Assembly: GCF_016808095.1 (NCBI RefSeq)
Contig: NC_068971.1
Span: 47,428,131 to 47,492,130 of the forward strand
Length of the DNA: 64,000 nt
Reading direction: 5' to 3'
From: Vigna angularis
Lineage: Eukaryota > Streptophyta > Magnoliopsida > Fabales > Fabaceae
Position numbers and translations under genes: made by a program. Below are positions 1-17,566 of the stretch, piece by piece (positions within the stretch are counted from its first letter, which is position 1; every line of letters starts with the position of its first letter). The notes below the pieces were generated by a model, which worked only from the letters and a program-made list of their open reading frames with translations, did no database searches and was not told the DNA's origin.

Positions 1-2284
1 TTTTAGTTCTTGCTTCCTCATCCTCTAATGGTGTTTTAATTATTATGTTTTATTTTTTTCCACCATTAATCTGATCATTTACACCAATTTAAAAAACATG
101 TGAAGCACTTCTTTTGATTACATGTACTCTAGAGAGAGAGAGAGAGAGAAGCTGGGGAAATAATTTAAGAGGGGTATCACAGCACAACCTGACCAGAGAG
201 AAGTCACATGGTGATGATTTTGAAGATCACAGAAGTGGGGTCTGATTAGGCAGTGAATGAGTTAGGTGCAATTCCCTTTCTCGCAGACTGGTGTTGTGAA
301 ATATGAGTGTGTCAATTTAAGTTTCCTATCTGCACACAAACATCATACATTATTGGAAACATCAAACCAATTCAACTACACAAAAACATCTATGACTATC
401 CTTGCCCCTCACTGTGCCACACAAATCTTACCTTCATTGCTACTTTTCCTCTTCTCATCACATTTTCATAATTAACTTCAAATCAAGAAAATTTTACTAC
501 AACCACCAAAATTAAGGTAACAAAGAGATTAACTGAATAGGGTTGGAATCCATTTACCATCCCTCTGTAGAGAAGCAGTGGGATTAATTAGGACAATAAA
601 GGAAAAGTCCAACCAATCAATTATCCTTTTTTGTTTTGAGATTAGAGGTTAAAGCATCTTAGAGTTTTACTCTAAACAAACTAGAGGAGTCTATATTATA
701 TTCTTTTGGCAAAATACACTTCTATCAGTAACTCATTGCATATCTTAGAATAAAATACTTCCTCATAACTCGTGTCAACGATAAAAGTAATAGTTTAAGC
801 AAATATTCGTATAATATGTTACTGTGTCCGTGAAAAAATATTAGAGACTGTAACTCACTCTTCAAAAAATACCTGTGTGATATTTTTGTGTGAGTTTGAG
901 TTGAGATGAATGATAGGTGTAACTGGTAATGAAAAGTTTTGAGTGAGAAGTAAGAAGTGATTATGAATGTTTAAGGTTTGGGGTGTAAGGTTGTGGCAGT
1001 AGGAAGACATATGTAGAACATTGAAAATGAAACAAGAATATGCAGTGTGTGATTTTTTGGTCCCAAAATAAGTAAGGTTATGCAGATTGTGCCACTATTG
1101 TTGAAGCAACTTTACACTGTAAACAAAGGGAAAATTGAATGATGGATGTCAACTTTTTTAGGGGAAGTCATTGCCTATCCCAAACAATCCCCACATGCAT
1201 GTCTTTCCATGTGATTTTGGACATGTTCGGGTCCCTTCTCCTAATCATGTCCATATAAAGTTTATGTGTAGGGTTTCAACCGAAGTTACATTCACATAAT
1301 CATTTTACTTTTTCCTTTTCCTAATAATAACAAGTATATTTCACTCTCTTTTTTCCCTTTCTTTACGCAACATCTAGTATGTGGCTCATATATTCTACTA
1401 TATGCCATTATTATGCTAAAATAAAATTATTTTAAGTAGGTGTAGAAGTAGGAAAAAATATACAATTTTTCTATATATAAAAATCACAAAAAGAGTACTT
1501 TTTCCATGGAAATATTTAAGTCTTTAATTGATAATAAATTCAAATAAACAGAATCTTGTATCTTCTGTGTTAATCTTGTATCTTGTATATTAGTTGGACA
1601 TTTGGCGTTGTACCAAATTTCAGTACATAATTTGAACATGAAAATTAAATCTGGATGACAAAGGTTTGGTGAAGATATAACAAACCCTATTTTAATTCCA
1701 CTGAAATATGACTATACTGGATCAAATTCAATCATGAGGCCTTTCTGTCTGCATGTTGGGTCCACTCAATTAATCTACTTATTTAGTGCACCATTTCACA
1801 CAATCAACAAAACACCAGATGACATTTTTATTACAATAATAGTAAAATGATATATATTTATTTAACATTTATTAGAATGATAAAATAGTTATATATTTTT
1901 TATTTTTTTAAAAAAATGAAAAAATAATTCTAGATGGATGTGAAAAATTTATGTATGTAAAAAGTATTATTTGTTTTTCTTAGTATTTCACAAAAATATT
2001 CAAGATTAGTTTCTTTCTCAAGGAAAATATTGAAGATAATTGATAACTTGTCTTGTTTTTCAATTTGGGAAGTTGGGAATTTTTAAAGTTTGGTTACATA
2101 TCCTAGACATTGTTTTCCAAATACATTTGTATAAATAAGGGAACAACGCCAACTGCAAGTTAAAGGAAAAATTAAGCAAATTAATAAATATACAAGAAGA
2201 AAAACAAGGATAAAAAAAGGTAATTAAAATTGGAAATGTGTAAGTGGCTATTAGTCCTTTTAGAATATATAAGATATCTGAAAG
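1..2284. other. AT-rich intergenic DNA with a GA microsatellite
   Basis: No gene is supported here. A short (AG)n microsatellite lies at about 131-149. The small open frames have no recognisable domain and no codon pattern that suggests coding. The right edge is the target site of the gypsy-type retrotransposon that starts at 2290. Confidence 0.6.
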
Positions 2285-2289
2285 AAGTG

Positions 2290-2712
2290 TGTCACGCGCA
2301 TAAAGCATGACAGTGTTAAGGGGGGAGAAACGGTTACACCTAGTGGCCACGTGTCAAACAAAGATGAAGGTATGGGAATGCGTAGAGGGACACGTGAGAG
2401 GAGAGGAAATACTAAATGGAGGGATTTCATTCAGGAATAGCAGTCGGTGGTATGGTCTCTCTTTCTGCAATCATTTTTCTCCAGATTCTTCTTCTCTGAT
2501 TTCAGTGTGGATAATTCTCTAAGTTCCTTTCCTTTATTCTTTTACAGGAATGGAATACATCATGGTTCAGCTGTGACTCATACAGTTTTATTTTCTGCAT
2601 TTGTCATTTTCATTGTTAGCCACGTATTACTTATATTGAGACAGCTTTATTTCTCAATAAAATTCCATTGCTCTGTTCGATTTTTATACATACCTCATTT
2701 AGCACTGTTACA
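2290..2712 (+). repeat. 5' LTR of the Reina-like element
   Basis: This 423-bp direct repeat pairs with 7212-7634. It starts TG and ends CA, directly after the 5' copy of the AAGTG target duplication. It contains a purine tract (2318-2330) that looks like a polypurine primer yet lies inside the LTR. An AATAAA-like signal occurs near 2658 in the presumed U3/R part. Confidence 0.95.
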
Positions 2713-2728
2713 TTGGTGCTTTCATTGA
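2713..2728 (+). promoter_or_regulatory. Putative primer-binding site
   Basis: TTGGTGCTTTCATTGA directly follows the 5' LTR, where the tRNA primer anneals for minus-strand synthesis. It is not the initiator-methionine type (TGGTATCAGAGC) used by the other retrotransposon in this window. I cannot name the tRNA from sequence alone. Confidence 0.6.
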
Positions 2729-2733
2729 CTTCC

Positions 2734-5700
2734 ATGGCTGAGAACACAAGATTGAAAGAGCTCCAAACCGAGATCCGCACAACGACCGATGATTTGCGTC
2801 GTCTAACAGCAACGGTGGAAAAGTTGCAGAGCACGATAGATGAGAGAAATCGAAATCAAGACTCAACGATGGATGAAATCAAACTCGTCTTACAACAACT
2901 ATTGCAAAATTCCACTCAGACATTTGGAAGTCCTTCGAACTCAAATTCCACAGTCAGAGTTCATCCGCTACATTCTACGAACCCGGTAAAAGACATTTCT
3001 CTGGGTTTTCCGCACTTCGATGGCTCCACCCCAGTTTTAGAATGGATTTTTAAAGCAGATAAATTCTTCAACTACCACAACACACCTGATGCTGAGTGGG
3101 TTGAAATAGCTTCTATGCATTTTGAGAACGACGTGGTGCCATGGTTCCAAATGTTGCAAAAGATTGAAGTGGTCACAACCTGGACAGCGTTGAAACGTGC
3201 TCTGGAATCTCAATTTGGACCCTCTCCCTTTGATTGTCCAATGGCAGAATTATTTAAGCTCCAACAGCAAGGCTCGGTATCAGATTACTATATGAAATTT
3301 ATGTCGCTTGCAAATCGTTGTGAGGGTTTAACCGAGGAAGCTATTTTAAATTGCTTTATGAGTGGTTTAAATGTTGATATTAGAAGAGATGTGATTGCCT
3401 TGACTCCAACACACCTATTACGAGCAGTAGCATTAGCTAAACTGTATGAAGAGAAATATATGACAGGAACCAAGCCTACTCCTAGTTACAACATTCGATA
3501 CACAACTTCTCCGAAAGTAACCACGTCCGGGGTTCAAAACACCACAAGGACCATTCTACCAGCTTCCAAATCTTCCTTACCTCCGTTGTTACCTAACCCA
3601 CCAGGACCACCATTAAGAAACCCCAATGTCAAAAGAATAAGCCCAGCAGAAATGCAATTACGAAGAGAGAAGGGTTTATGTTATTTCTGTGATGAGAAAT
3701 TCTCATTTAATCACAAGTGCCCAAACAAGCAATGTTTTGTCCTGCAATTGGGGGATGATGAATCAGATAATTTGGAATTAGAGACTGAGATACCCCAAGA
3801 CAAGGAAGCAACTGGAAACGAAGATCATCACCTATCTTTGAATGCCTTGAAAGGTGGTTTTGGAGTAGGGACAATTCGATTCACAGCACATATTGGAACT
3901 ATGCCAGTCAAAGTATTGATTGATGGAGGCAGTTCTGATAATTTCTTACAACCAAGGGTTGCGCAATTTTTGAAACTTCCCGTGGTGATGACTCCTTCAT
4001 TCAAAGTAATGGTTGGTAATGGGAATTACATGGAATCTGAGGGCTTGATACAACATTTGACTTTAATAGCACAGGGCAATGTTTTCACATTACCTGTGTT
4101 TCTTTTATCATTCTCTAGTGCTGATCTCATCCTTGGTGCAAATTGGTTGAAGACAATTGGGCCCCACTTAGCAGATTATGATTCGCTGCAAATCAAGTTT
4201 TTGCAGGATGGTCGCTTCACTACATTACAAGGTGACCGAGACATGTTACCTGAAACAGCTCAACTACATCACATAAGGAGAATGATGGACACTAATGCCC
4301 TAGATGAGATATATAGTATGCAGAAGGTCCATCAAGCCACTCAAAATTTTCCTCTACTTGAACTTCCAGAGGGCATGGAGCCAGACTTGGTGCAATTAAT
4401 ACACAATTACAGCATTGTCTTTAGCCAACCGTGTGGACTACCTCCGCCAAGGAGTCATGATCACTCTATTCCTTTGTTAGAAGGATCAAATCCAGTCAAG
4501 GTGAAGCCCTATAGATATCCACACAGTCAAAAGGAAGAAATTGAAAAATTAGTAGAAGGTATGTTAAAAGAGGGCATTGTACAACCCAGCAACAACCCTT
4601 TTTCATCTCCAATTATTTTAGTCAAGAAGAAAGATGGCACATGGAGGGTTTGCACAGACTATAGAGCCTTGAATGCGATAACAATTAAGGACAGTTTCCC
4701 AATTCCAACAGTGGATGAACTTATTGATGAGTTGTATGGAGCTCGTTATTTTTCCAAGCTAGATTTACGGTCTGGATACCACCAAATTTTACTGAAACCG
4801 GAGGACCGACATAAAACTGCATTCAGGACTCATCAAGGACTCTACGAATGGTTGGTTATGCCATTTGGGTTGTCCAATGCGCCAGCAACATTTCAAAGTT
4901 TAATGAAGCAAATCTTTAAGGGTGTATTGAGAAGATTTGTACTAGTTTTCTTTGATGATATATTGGTCTATAGTTCAAGCAGGAAAGACCACCTATACCA
5001 TCTAGAAGTGGTGCTGAGTATTTTCCAACAGAATCAATTATTTGCTAAGTTCTCTAAATGCAGCTTTGGAGTGCAGCAGATCGGGTATCTCGGTCACACA
5101 GTGGAAGGAAATGGAATTGCTATGGAGTCTGAAAAGTTGGAGGCAGTAAAAAATTGGCCGAAACCTACAACACTTAAACAATTGCGAGGTTTCTTAGGAT
5201 TAACGGGGTATTACAGAAGATTTGTCAAAAGTTATGCACAAATAGTTGCACCATTAACTGATTTATTAAAGAAAGATTCATTTAAGTGGAGTGCAGCAAC
5301 AGACAAGGCTTTTCAAGAATTGAAGCTAGCCCTCACCACTGCTCCTGTTCTCGCAATTCCAAATTTTCAAGAACCTTTTGTTTTGGAAACAGATGCTTCT
5401 GGGTTAGGCATTGGCGCGGTATTAAGTCAAAATAAGCACCCTATTGCTTATTTTTCAAAGAAACTATCATTAAAGATGCAGAAACAATCGGCATATACCA
5501 GAGAATTCTATGCTATCACTGAATCTTTGTCAAAATTCAGACATTATTTACTTGGCCACAGGTTCATTATTAAAACAGATCAAAAGAGTTTGAAAGAATT
5601 ATTGGAGCAGACACTCCAAACCCCGGAGCAACAACAATGGCTACCCAAATTTATAGGGTTTGATTTCACAATACAATACTCCCCAGGGAAAGAGAATATC

Positions 5701-7362
5701 CCTGCTGATGCTTTATCTAGGAGCTTTGCCATGGCTTGGTCAGAACCACGTAATACATGGCTACAATCAGTTGCAGAAGCAACCAGAAAAGATGCGGACT
5801 TGATGAAAATTTTTCTGGAATGCAAGAACAACTTAGGGAAGAAGGGGGACTATGCAATACAACAAGATATTTTGACGTGGAAAGGGCAAATTATGCTGCC
5901 AAATCATGCAGAACTGATAAATCGAATCATAGGAGAATTCCATGGATCAAAAATTGGTGGTCACGCTGGAACTACAAGAACTATGGCCAGATTGAGTGTT
6001 CAATTTTTCTGGCCTAAAATGCGGGAAGATATAAGGATGTTTGTGAAGGAATGCTCTATTTGCCAGCAAGCTAAAGTCATTCAATCTTTACCTGCTGGTC
6101 TGCTGCAGCCCCTACCAATTCCAAACTTGATTTGGGAAGACATTGCTATGGATTTCATTGTTGGCTTACCAATTTCGCAGGGTTATTCCAATATCTTGGT
6201 GGTCAATGATAGACTCTCAAAGTTCGCGCACTTTATTCCATTAAAGACAGGATTCAATAGCAAAATTGTAGCTGAAACTTTCATTCAAAATATTGTCAAA
6301 TTATATGGCTTTCCAAAATCCATTGTGTCTGACCGAGATAGAGTCTTCATCAGCAACTTTTGGAAGTTATTATTCAAGTATCAAGGCACCACTTTAGCCA
6401 TGAGCTCATCATACCATCCTCAATCCGACGGCCAAACCGAAAATTTAAACAGAACTTTGGAGATGTATCTCAGATGTTTTGTCTTTGATCATCCTATGAA
6501 ATGGCTGGAGATGCTCCCATGGGCTCAATTTTGGTATAATTCATCCTTTCACCATAGTATTGGTATGTCTCCCTACCAAGCGGTCTATGGAAAGTTACCA
6601 CCAACTATAATTAAATATGAGCATAGTGACAATGACCCAGTAGACCTACGAGAGAGCTTAAAGAACCGTGATGTTTTATTGAAGAAATTAAAAGCTAAGC
6701 TACACCATTCTCAGAATTATATGAAGGGGCAAGCGGATAAGAAAAGAAGAGATGTTTTCTTGGAAGTAGGAGATCTTGTTCTAGTGAAATTACAACCCTA
6801 CAGGCAACGTTCGGTGACCCTGAGAAGGAATCAAAAGTTGAGCTTAAGGTACTTTGGACCTTTTAAAGTCATTGAGAAGATTGGCAAGGTAGCTTACAAA
6901 CTCCTACTCCCAGATTCCGCAAAAATACACCCAGTGTTCCACATTTCATTGCTTAAGAAATTTCATGGAGATCCTAAGCAACCATATTTTCCATTACCCC
7001 TTAATACTACGGAAGTGGGACCAATCATGCAACCTTATCAGATTCTGGACAAAAGAGTGGTTAACAGAAACAGACGAGAAGTAACTGAGGTGCTGATACA
7101 ATGGAATTCGTTTTATGACGCAGACAATTCATGGGAAGCCATTGAAGAAGTACAGAAAGCCTACCCTCACTTCAACCTTGAGGACAAGGTTGCTTTTCAG
7201 GATGAGAGTATTGTCACGCGCATAAAGCATGACAGTGTTAAGGGGGGAGAAACGGTTACACCTAGTGGCCACGTGTCAAACAAAGATGAAGGCATGGGAG
7301 TGCGTAGAGGGACACGTGAGAGGAGAGGAAATACTAAATGGAGGGATTTCATTCAGGAATAG
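2734..7362 (+). CDS. Ty3/gypsy Gag-Pol polyprotein with chromodomain
   Basis: This is a single 1542-aa frame starting at the ATG after the primer-binding site; the frame is also open upstream, but only from non-ATG codons inside the LTR. In order it shows: a retrotransposon gag domain (about residues 85-230), a zinc knuckle of CX2C...HxC form near 315, an aspartic protease with an IDGGSS active site near 400, reverse transcriptase with FFDDILVYS, RNase H beginning ETDASG, integrase with an HHCC zinc finger and DDE-type residues (VNDRLSKF, SDRDRVF, DGQTENLN), then a chromodomain-like segment (QILDKR...LIQWNSF...SWE). There are no stops or frameshifts. The last 50 codons lie inside the 3' LTR, so the C-terminus is encoded by LTR sequence. 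The element is probably still protein-competent or very recently was. Confidence 0.93.
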   Translation: MAENTRLKELQTEIRTTTDDLRRLTATVEKLQSTIDERNRNQDSTMDEIKLVLQQLLQNSTQTFGSPSNSNSTVRVHPLHSTNPVKDISLGFPHFDGSTPVLEWIFKADKFFNYHNTPDAEWVEIASMHFENDVVPWFQMLQKIEVVTTWTALKRALESQFGPSPFDCPMAELFKLQQQGSVSDYYMKFMSLANRCEGLTEEAILNCFMSGLNVDIRRDVIALTPTHLLRAVALAKLYEEKYMTGTKPTPSYNIRYTTSPKVTTSGVQNTTRTILPASKSSLPPLLPNPPGPPLRNPNVKRISPAEMQLRREKGLCYFCDEKFSFNHKCPNKQCFVLQLGDDESDNLELETEIPQDKEATGNEDHHLSLNALKGGFGVGTIRFTAHIGTMPVKVLIDGGSSDNFLQPRVAQFLKLPVVMTPSFKVMVGNGNYMESEGLIQHLTLIAQGNVFTLPVFLLSFSSADLILGANWLKTIGPHLADYDSLQIKFLQDGRFTTLQGDRDMLPETAQLHHIRRMMDTNALDEIYSMQKVHQATQNFPLLELPEGMEPDLVQLIHNYSIVFSQPCGLPPPRSHDHSIPLLEGSNPVKVKPYRYPHSQKEEIEKLVEGMLKEGIVQPSNNPFSSPIILVKKKDGTWRVCTDYRALNAITIKDSFPIPTVDELIDELYGARYFSKLDLRSGYHQILLKPEDRHKTAFRTHQGLYEWLVMPFGLSNAPATFQSLMKQIFKGVLRRFVLVFFDDILVYSSSRKDHLYHLEVVLSIFQQNQLFAKFSKCSFGVQQIGYLGHTVEGNGIAMESEKLEAVKNWPKPTTLKQLRGFLGLTGYYRRFVKSYAQIVAPLTDLLKKDSFKWSAATDKAFQELKLALTTAPVLAIPNFQEPFVLETDASGLGIGAVLSQNKHPIAYFSKKLSLKMQKQSAYTREFYAITESLSKFRHYLLGHRFIIKTDQKSLKELLEQTLQTPEQQQWLPKFIGFDFTIQYSPGKENIPADALSRSFAMAWSEPRNTWLQSVAEATRKDADLMKIFLECKNNLGKKGDYAIQQDILTWKGQIMLPNHAELINRIIGEFHGSKIGGHAGTTRTMARLSVQFFWPKMREDIRMFVKECSICQQAKVIQSLPAGLLQPLPIPNLIWEDIAMDFIVGLPISQGYSNILVVNDRLSKFAHFIPLKTGFNSKIVAETFIQNIVKLYGFPKSIVSDRDRVFISNFWKLLFKYQGTTLAMSSSYHPQSDGQTENLNRTLEMYLRCFVFDHPMKWLEMLPWAQFWYNSSFHHSIGMSPYQAVYGKLPPTIIKYEHSDNDPVDLRESLKNRDVLLKKLKAKLHHSQNYMKGQADKKRRDVFLEVGDLVLVKLQPYRQRSVTLRRNQKLSLRYFGPFKVIEKIGKVAYKLLLPDSAKIHPVFHISLLKKFHGDPKQPYFPLPLNTTEVGPIMQPYQILDKRVVNRNRREVTEVLIQWNSFYDADNSWEAIEEVQKAYPHFNLEDKVAFQDESIVTRIKHDSVKGGETVTPSGHVSNKDEGMGVRRGTRERRGNTKWRDFIQE

Positions 7363-7634
7363 CAGTCAGTGGTATGGTCTCTCTTTCTACAATCATTTTT
7401 CTCCAGATTCTTCTTCTCTGATTTCAGTGTGGATAATTCTCTAAGTTCCTTTCCTTTATTCTTTTACAGGAATGGAATACATCATGGTTCAGCTGTGACT
7501 CATACAGTTTTATTTTCTGCATTTGTCATTTTCATTGTTAGCCACGTATTACTTATACTGAGACAACTTTATTTCTCAATAAAATTACATTCCACCGTTC
7601 GATTTTTATACATACCTCATTTAGCACTGTTACA
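7212..7634 (+). repeat. 3' LTR of the Reina-like element
   Basis: It matches the 5' LTR at 413 of 423 positions. The polyprotein runs 151 bp into it and stops at the TAG at 7360-7362. Four of the ten differences from the 5' LTR fall within ten bases just before the U5 end (the AATTxCATT stretch near 7585-7600). The AAGTG target duplication follows directly. Confidence 0.95.
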
Positions 7635-7639
7635 AAGTG

Positions 7640-10454
7640 TGATTTTTTTCAATTTTTTTACTTCAAAATTAAAAATATTTTTTAATTGGATAATTTCAAA
7701 TAAAAGAATGATTCTGAGATTCTTATTTTATTTGAATTTTTTTTTACTTTTATTCATAACACTCTTTAGTTTCATATTTTTTATTTTATTAGGTATATGA
7801 TATATAATAAAATTAAAAATTATAATGAAAATAAAAAACAAAAATAACTTTTATTCTATTAAAGAACCAATTAATTATATATATAAATGACTTAGGTGAT
7901 GATAAGTTTGTTTAACTTTGATGATAATTGTATTAAAGCTTATGTGATTAATAGTCTCATTTCTTTGCATGGACAATGTGTATCTATATATTTATCTATC
8001 TATATATATAATATTATTTTACGTGTAAACATTAACAACTATATATCAATCTATCGAAGGGTGACAGTGAAATGATGCTTGAAAAATAAATTAATAATTC
8101 TTTTTAATATTTCCCCACTTTCAAGTTTACAAAAGAGATAAAAAGAAAGATGAAGTAATTAAAAAGAGGCTCTTTCAATCTGTAAAAGATTATGAAGCAC
8201 GATACATATAGTTTGACAACTTATTTATTTTATATAACCATATATATTATTATTTTATTAATTATATTTATATTTATTAGTTAACTATGCCGTTTTATTA
8301 CTAAAAGGAATGTAAGGTAGATGTTAAAGATAAAGGTGGGTCTGAAATTATAATTTCCAATAGTTTATGCATCGAAAGTGAGAAAAGTGTGTTGATTGAG
8401 ACTTAATGAAAGTTGAAAGTGAAAAGAGAAAAATAAGAACAGTAATAGAAGAACATGGTAAAGACACTTAAGAAGGTCCTTTTGTAATGGAGAGTAACAT
8501 GATTAGGTCTTATATTACTCTCCACTGTGTTATCAAATTATCTCAAACCATTCTTTCGTTCTACATCACAAAACACTATGCAAAATCATTCAATATCACT
8601 GTTAGCTTTCCCACCCAACCATAATTTTCAACTAGATATTCAACTAAATCCCTAACAAAAATGGAAAAAAAAGTTAAGATTTTGTGTTGAAAGTTTCACG
8701 TCAATTAAAAATAAGAACAATTTATAATATATAAGTGATTAGAAATCTCACCTTATAAATTTATTTTATAAAATTGAATTATGTTTAAAATTCACTTCTT
8801 AACATAATATTATAATTATATTTAAAGCTTATATTAACAATATTTATTATTTATTAGACATGTTGTTTTACTTTCTATCGGATCACTATTAATCTTGGTG
8901 TTAAAGATAATGTTTATACCTCATGCCAGTTTACTTCTTAACCTTTTGAGGTAGAATGATGAATTAGTATGCAGTCGAAGTGGCAGAGGTTTTGATGGGG
9001 CCAGATATGAAGGTTGGTTTGGATTTGAGAAGAAAATATTGATATTTGAAACTTGATTGGTTCTTGCTTCTGCAATGGGATCATTCTGAAAATGTAAGAC
9101 ACGTGTTAAACACAGTAGAATGTGTGTAATGTGTTTGTTAGAATCATTATTCATGATAGCCTAGCACGTGCTTTGTTTGTAACTTGTAAGTTGGTTTTGT
9201 TAAAAATGGAAATCTCATCAAAGTAGATTCTTATCATTCCTTTGTTAAAAGGTATACCACGTGACATCAAAGATAATAATAATAATGATCATGATTCTCT
9301 TTCTCTTTCTTATAAATAAATCTTGTTGGGCTAATACAACTTTTAAGAAATAGTTTGCAACAAGTCCAACCCAACTTAGTTTTTTAAGGACTCCTGTATC
9401 TTATAAACGGCTTCTCTTTCTGCAACTCTCTTTTTTCTTGCCGTATCCCATAATTTATCTTTTTAAATGCATTTTGAAATTACATAAATTTTTTTAATAT
9501 ATTACAGATTGCATAGCTTGAAAGATATTTTTAAATCCGAAAATATCTTCCAATGATAATATAATAAAAAATTAAAACGTAAAAGTAATTTTTATTATAA
9601 TTTTTATGGGAAGTAATTTAGTATTTATGAGTTTTAGGGAGATGCAGGAAGAAAACGGGAAGGTGCAGGAAGAAACAGCCCTTAAAAGTCCTATTTTTAA
9701 GTTTTTGGGCTTTGAGATTTCTGTGCTCCTGCGTCGGGCGTTTTTCTTTTTGTGGACTCTTATGGGCCCATTGTTTTAAAATACTAACCCAAATTAAAGA
9801 ACTTGATAAACTTCTAATCAATCAAAACTAAATTAGTAAGTAAACAGTGTATTAAATGATTTGATTTATACTGGTATTTTGAATTTTGATTAACATAAAA
9901 ATATAAATGAAAAACATTTCAAATGAAACTACAAAACATCACACTACTTTATTAAAGGGAAATTAAATTCAATTTCGTTTGATATTTGGAGAAGGAAAAG
10001 AGTAATATACATAAATAAACGTTTAAGAGAATATATTTTTCGATTTAATGAGATTTTTTTAAGGTATCATTTATTTTTTAAAATTTTTTAAACATATTTT
10101 TAAATAAAGCCAATTAGTTTTCTTAATTAACATAAGCTAACTTTTCTTGTGCCGGAAATAAAAATAAATAAAATATTAAAGTTTCTATTCACTAAAACTA
10201 TATCATTAATTAAAAAATTAAAATTTCCTTAGATATATTATTTAGAATTGCTCTTATAAAAAAACTAATTTATCATTTAAAATAATTCATAATTCAATTT
10301 TTATACTTCATATACGCTCTAAATTAAATATTAATTCGAGTCAAGCATAAAACCATGATGTTGTGAAATGTTGGATAGTGCCACGTAAACACCACCGGAA
10401 CCAAAACCACAACGAAACATCATCGTCAACATCGGGTTCGGAGTAGAAGCTGCA
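7640..10454. other. AT-rich intergenic DNA upstream of the DHAR gene
   Basis: I see no supported gene. Short frames around 8921-9154 and 9618-9821 lack homology cues. The final roughly 100 bases form the GC-richer 5' leader of the dehydroascorbate reductase gene. Confidence 0.55.
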
Positions 10455-15512
<5,058 letters not shown>

Positions 15513-15659
15513 TAATATCCACTGGTCACACTCATTTTCATTACACTCTCACGACTATACCCCCGAGGAACAATGTATGAAGAATTGAAAGACCTGTATC
15601 GTTTTGTATTATAATCTTACTCATTCACTATGAATTATGGAATAAATATTTATTAACAA

Positions 15660-17563
15660 TAGTTGGTCTCAGATTGTAACATGTTTGATATGAGTCCTGA
15701 ATGAAAATAGTTGCATTAAGGCGAAACATCTTGAGTGTAAAAACAATGAAAGGAGTCTCATAAAAAAACCAAAAAGATGGAAGCAAATTTCAGAATTCTG
15801 ATGAGTAATTTGTCTCTTGAGAGATTGAGACGAAACATTGCTTTCAATTTTGGTAACCCTTTAATTTTATTCTTTCATATTTTTTGTCTTTATTTGATTA
15901 TTTACTTTTGGGGTTTTACGATTTGTATTATAGCTAGTTATACCAATGTTGACCTTACAATTGGTAGGGATTTAGTTCTCAGGCAGGACACGACTTCTTA
16001 CTTCAGAAGTCAATATGTTTTGTGTTTCCTTTCGACGTTTAATTTGTCCTGGTCACAACTGTGGTTTTTGTTGATATTGAATAATGCAAGTACAAAGGAT
16101 TGTAAATAATAGGAATAACAATGTAAAGATGTATGAGATACTTAAATAATAAAAGTTGTTTATTTAAGATAGAGCTTGCATATTTTATTATTAAAATAAA
16201 TAAGTTATAAATAAAAAAATTTATTATTTCACTTTCACTTTAAAAATATTATTATATTTCTAAAACTTTTATTTTCTTGTTATATTTGACTTTTCTCCAA
16301 GTTTCTAAAAATTTTATAATATTTCGAATTTCATTCTAAAAGGATTAACCTTTGCAAAACTTTTCTCTCTTCTTTGACTTGATTTTTTTATAAGTTTCTG
16401 AAAGCTATGAAAATCAAAATCTATTATAAAGATCATAGTGTAGAATAGAACAATTATGTCAAATCAGAATTTTTATCTAAAATCGTCTTTATATGCCTTT
16501 TGTAAAAATAGTTTTTATAAGTTTTTAATACATGAGTGAGATGTTGCTTGCATGTGGCTTTATTTAACATAAGATGAATATTTGTATGTCTAGAATTCTT
16601 AAGTTATATTTATATCACTGATTTGAGTTTTATGTATTGTTTCTTGTGAGAATAAAATATTTTTGAATTCTTTTAAAATCAAGAAGCGATAAGTAAGAGA
16701 AACTGATTTATTTTCTCATTGTACTTCAGATTAGATTATTTGGTTGTAAGAGTAATGAGATCAACATACTTGTTTAAAAATTTTGATCTATTTGATGAAT
16801 TTTGGACATTTGAGGATTGTTGAATTATGAATATAAAAATTTATTTGATACATGTTATGTCTTTATAGTTTTGTGTGAGTATTGATAAATTAAAATAAAT
16901 CAATTCAGTCAAATTAGTTTGATTTAAAGTCATTTAAAAATTGAATATATGATTCTGGCATGAGAAAGGAGTATAAGTGCTCAAATTTAACTCATTGGTT
17001 TGTCTGATATATTTGTTGAGTTCCTTATATATGTGTAAATAAAAAGTATGTGAATGAATATGGTATAATATAGTATGATTTCCAATAAGGAAGTACTATG
17101 TTGAAAAGTCGTGGGTAGAATATTGAATTTGAGATTTTGAAAAAGATAACCAAAACTCTACTAAACCTTAAATAACATAGGTGGAAATATTAGGTATAGA
17201 AATAATGGTGTTCCTATATATTATAAGCAATTTTTATCTTCTCATACGAAAAAGACTTCTGAAATATAATTTTATATAAATGAAGGTAATATGTCAAATT
17301 TATATGTAATTGAATTAAAATATCTTTTACCTTGTTTAATATATCATCATCACAGCTGAAAGACATCATAAACAAAATAAATGAGATAAATTACATTTCT
17401 TAAAAAGTTTTATATAATCATCCTAATTCATTAATCTAATAAATATAATTAAATAATCAAATAATTTCCGGGATCACATCACATCAAACAAACATCACCA
17501 CGTCATTTGACTCAACTTCAAAAAAACTTGTATTATGTTGAATCAGACTCAAGTGAAATGATT
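15660..17563. other. AT-rich intergenic DNA
   Basis: No recognisable gene. A 110-codon open frame at 15777-16109 is AT-rich and hydrophobic with no known motif, so I treat it as chance. Confidence 0.5.
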
Positions 17564-17566
17564 TGA

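Larger units (their letters stand above)
2290..7634 (+). mobile_element. Full-length Ty3/gypsy chromovirus, Reina-like, intact
   Basis: This is a complete 5345-bp LTR retrotransposon. Two 423-bp LTRs (2290-2712 and 7212-7634) begin TGTCACG and end GTTACA. They are flanked by an exact 5-bp target duplication, AAGTG (2285-2289 and 7635-7639). One uninterrupted frame encodes gag, protease, reverse transcriptase, RNase H and integrase, ending in a chromodomain-like region. Small size, short LTRs and the C-terminal chromodomain suggest the Reina group of plant chromoviruses; the clade is inferred. By hand alignment the LTRs differ at 10 of 423 positions (about 2.4%). At an assumed 1.3e-8 substitutions per site per year that is roughly 0.9 million years. 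Confidence 0.95.

Noticed and set aside
2668..2733. Upstream start of the gypsy polyprotein inside the 5' LTR
   Set aside because: It begins at a non-ATG codon and would cross the LTR end and the primer-binding site. The first ATG at 2734 gives a normal gag start.
15777..16109. 110-aa open frame after the DHAR gene
   Set aside because: AT-rich, hydrophobic, no motif, no splice or promoter context; probably chance.
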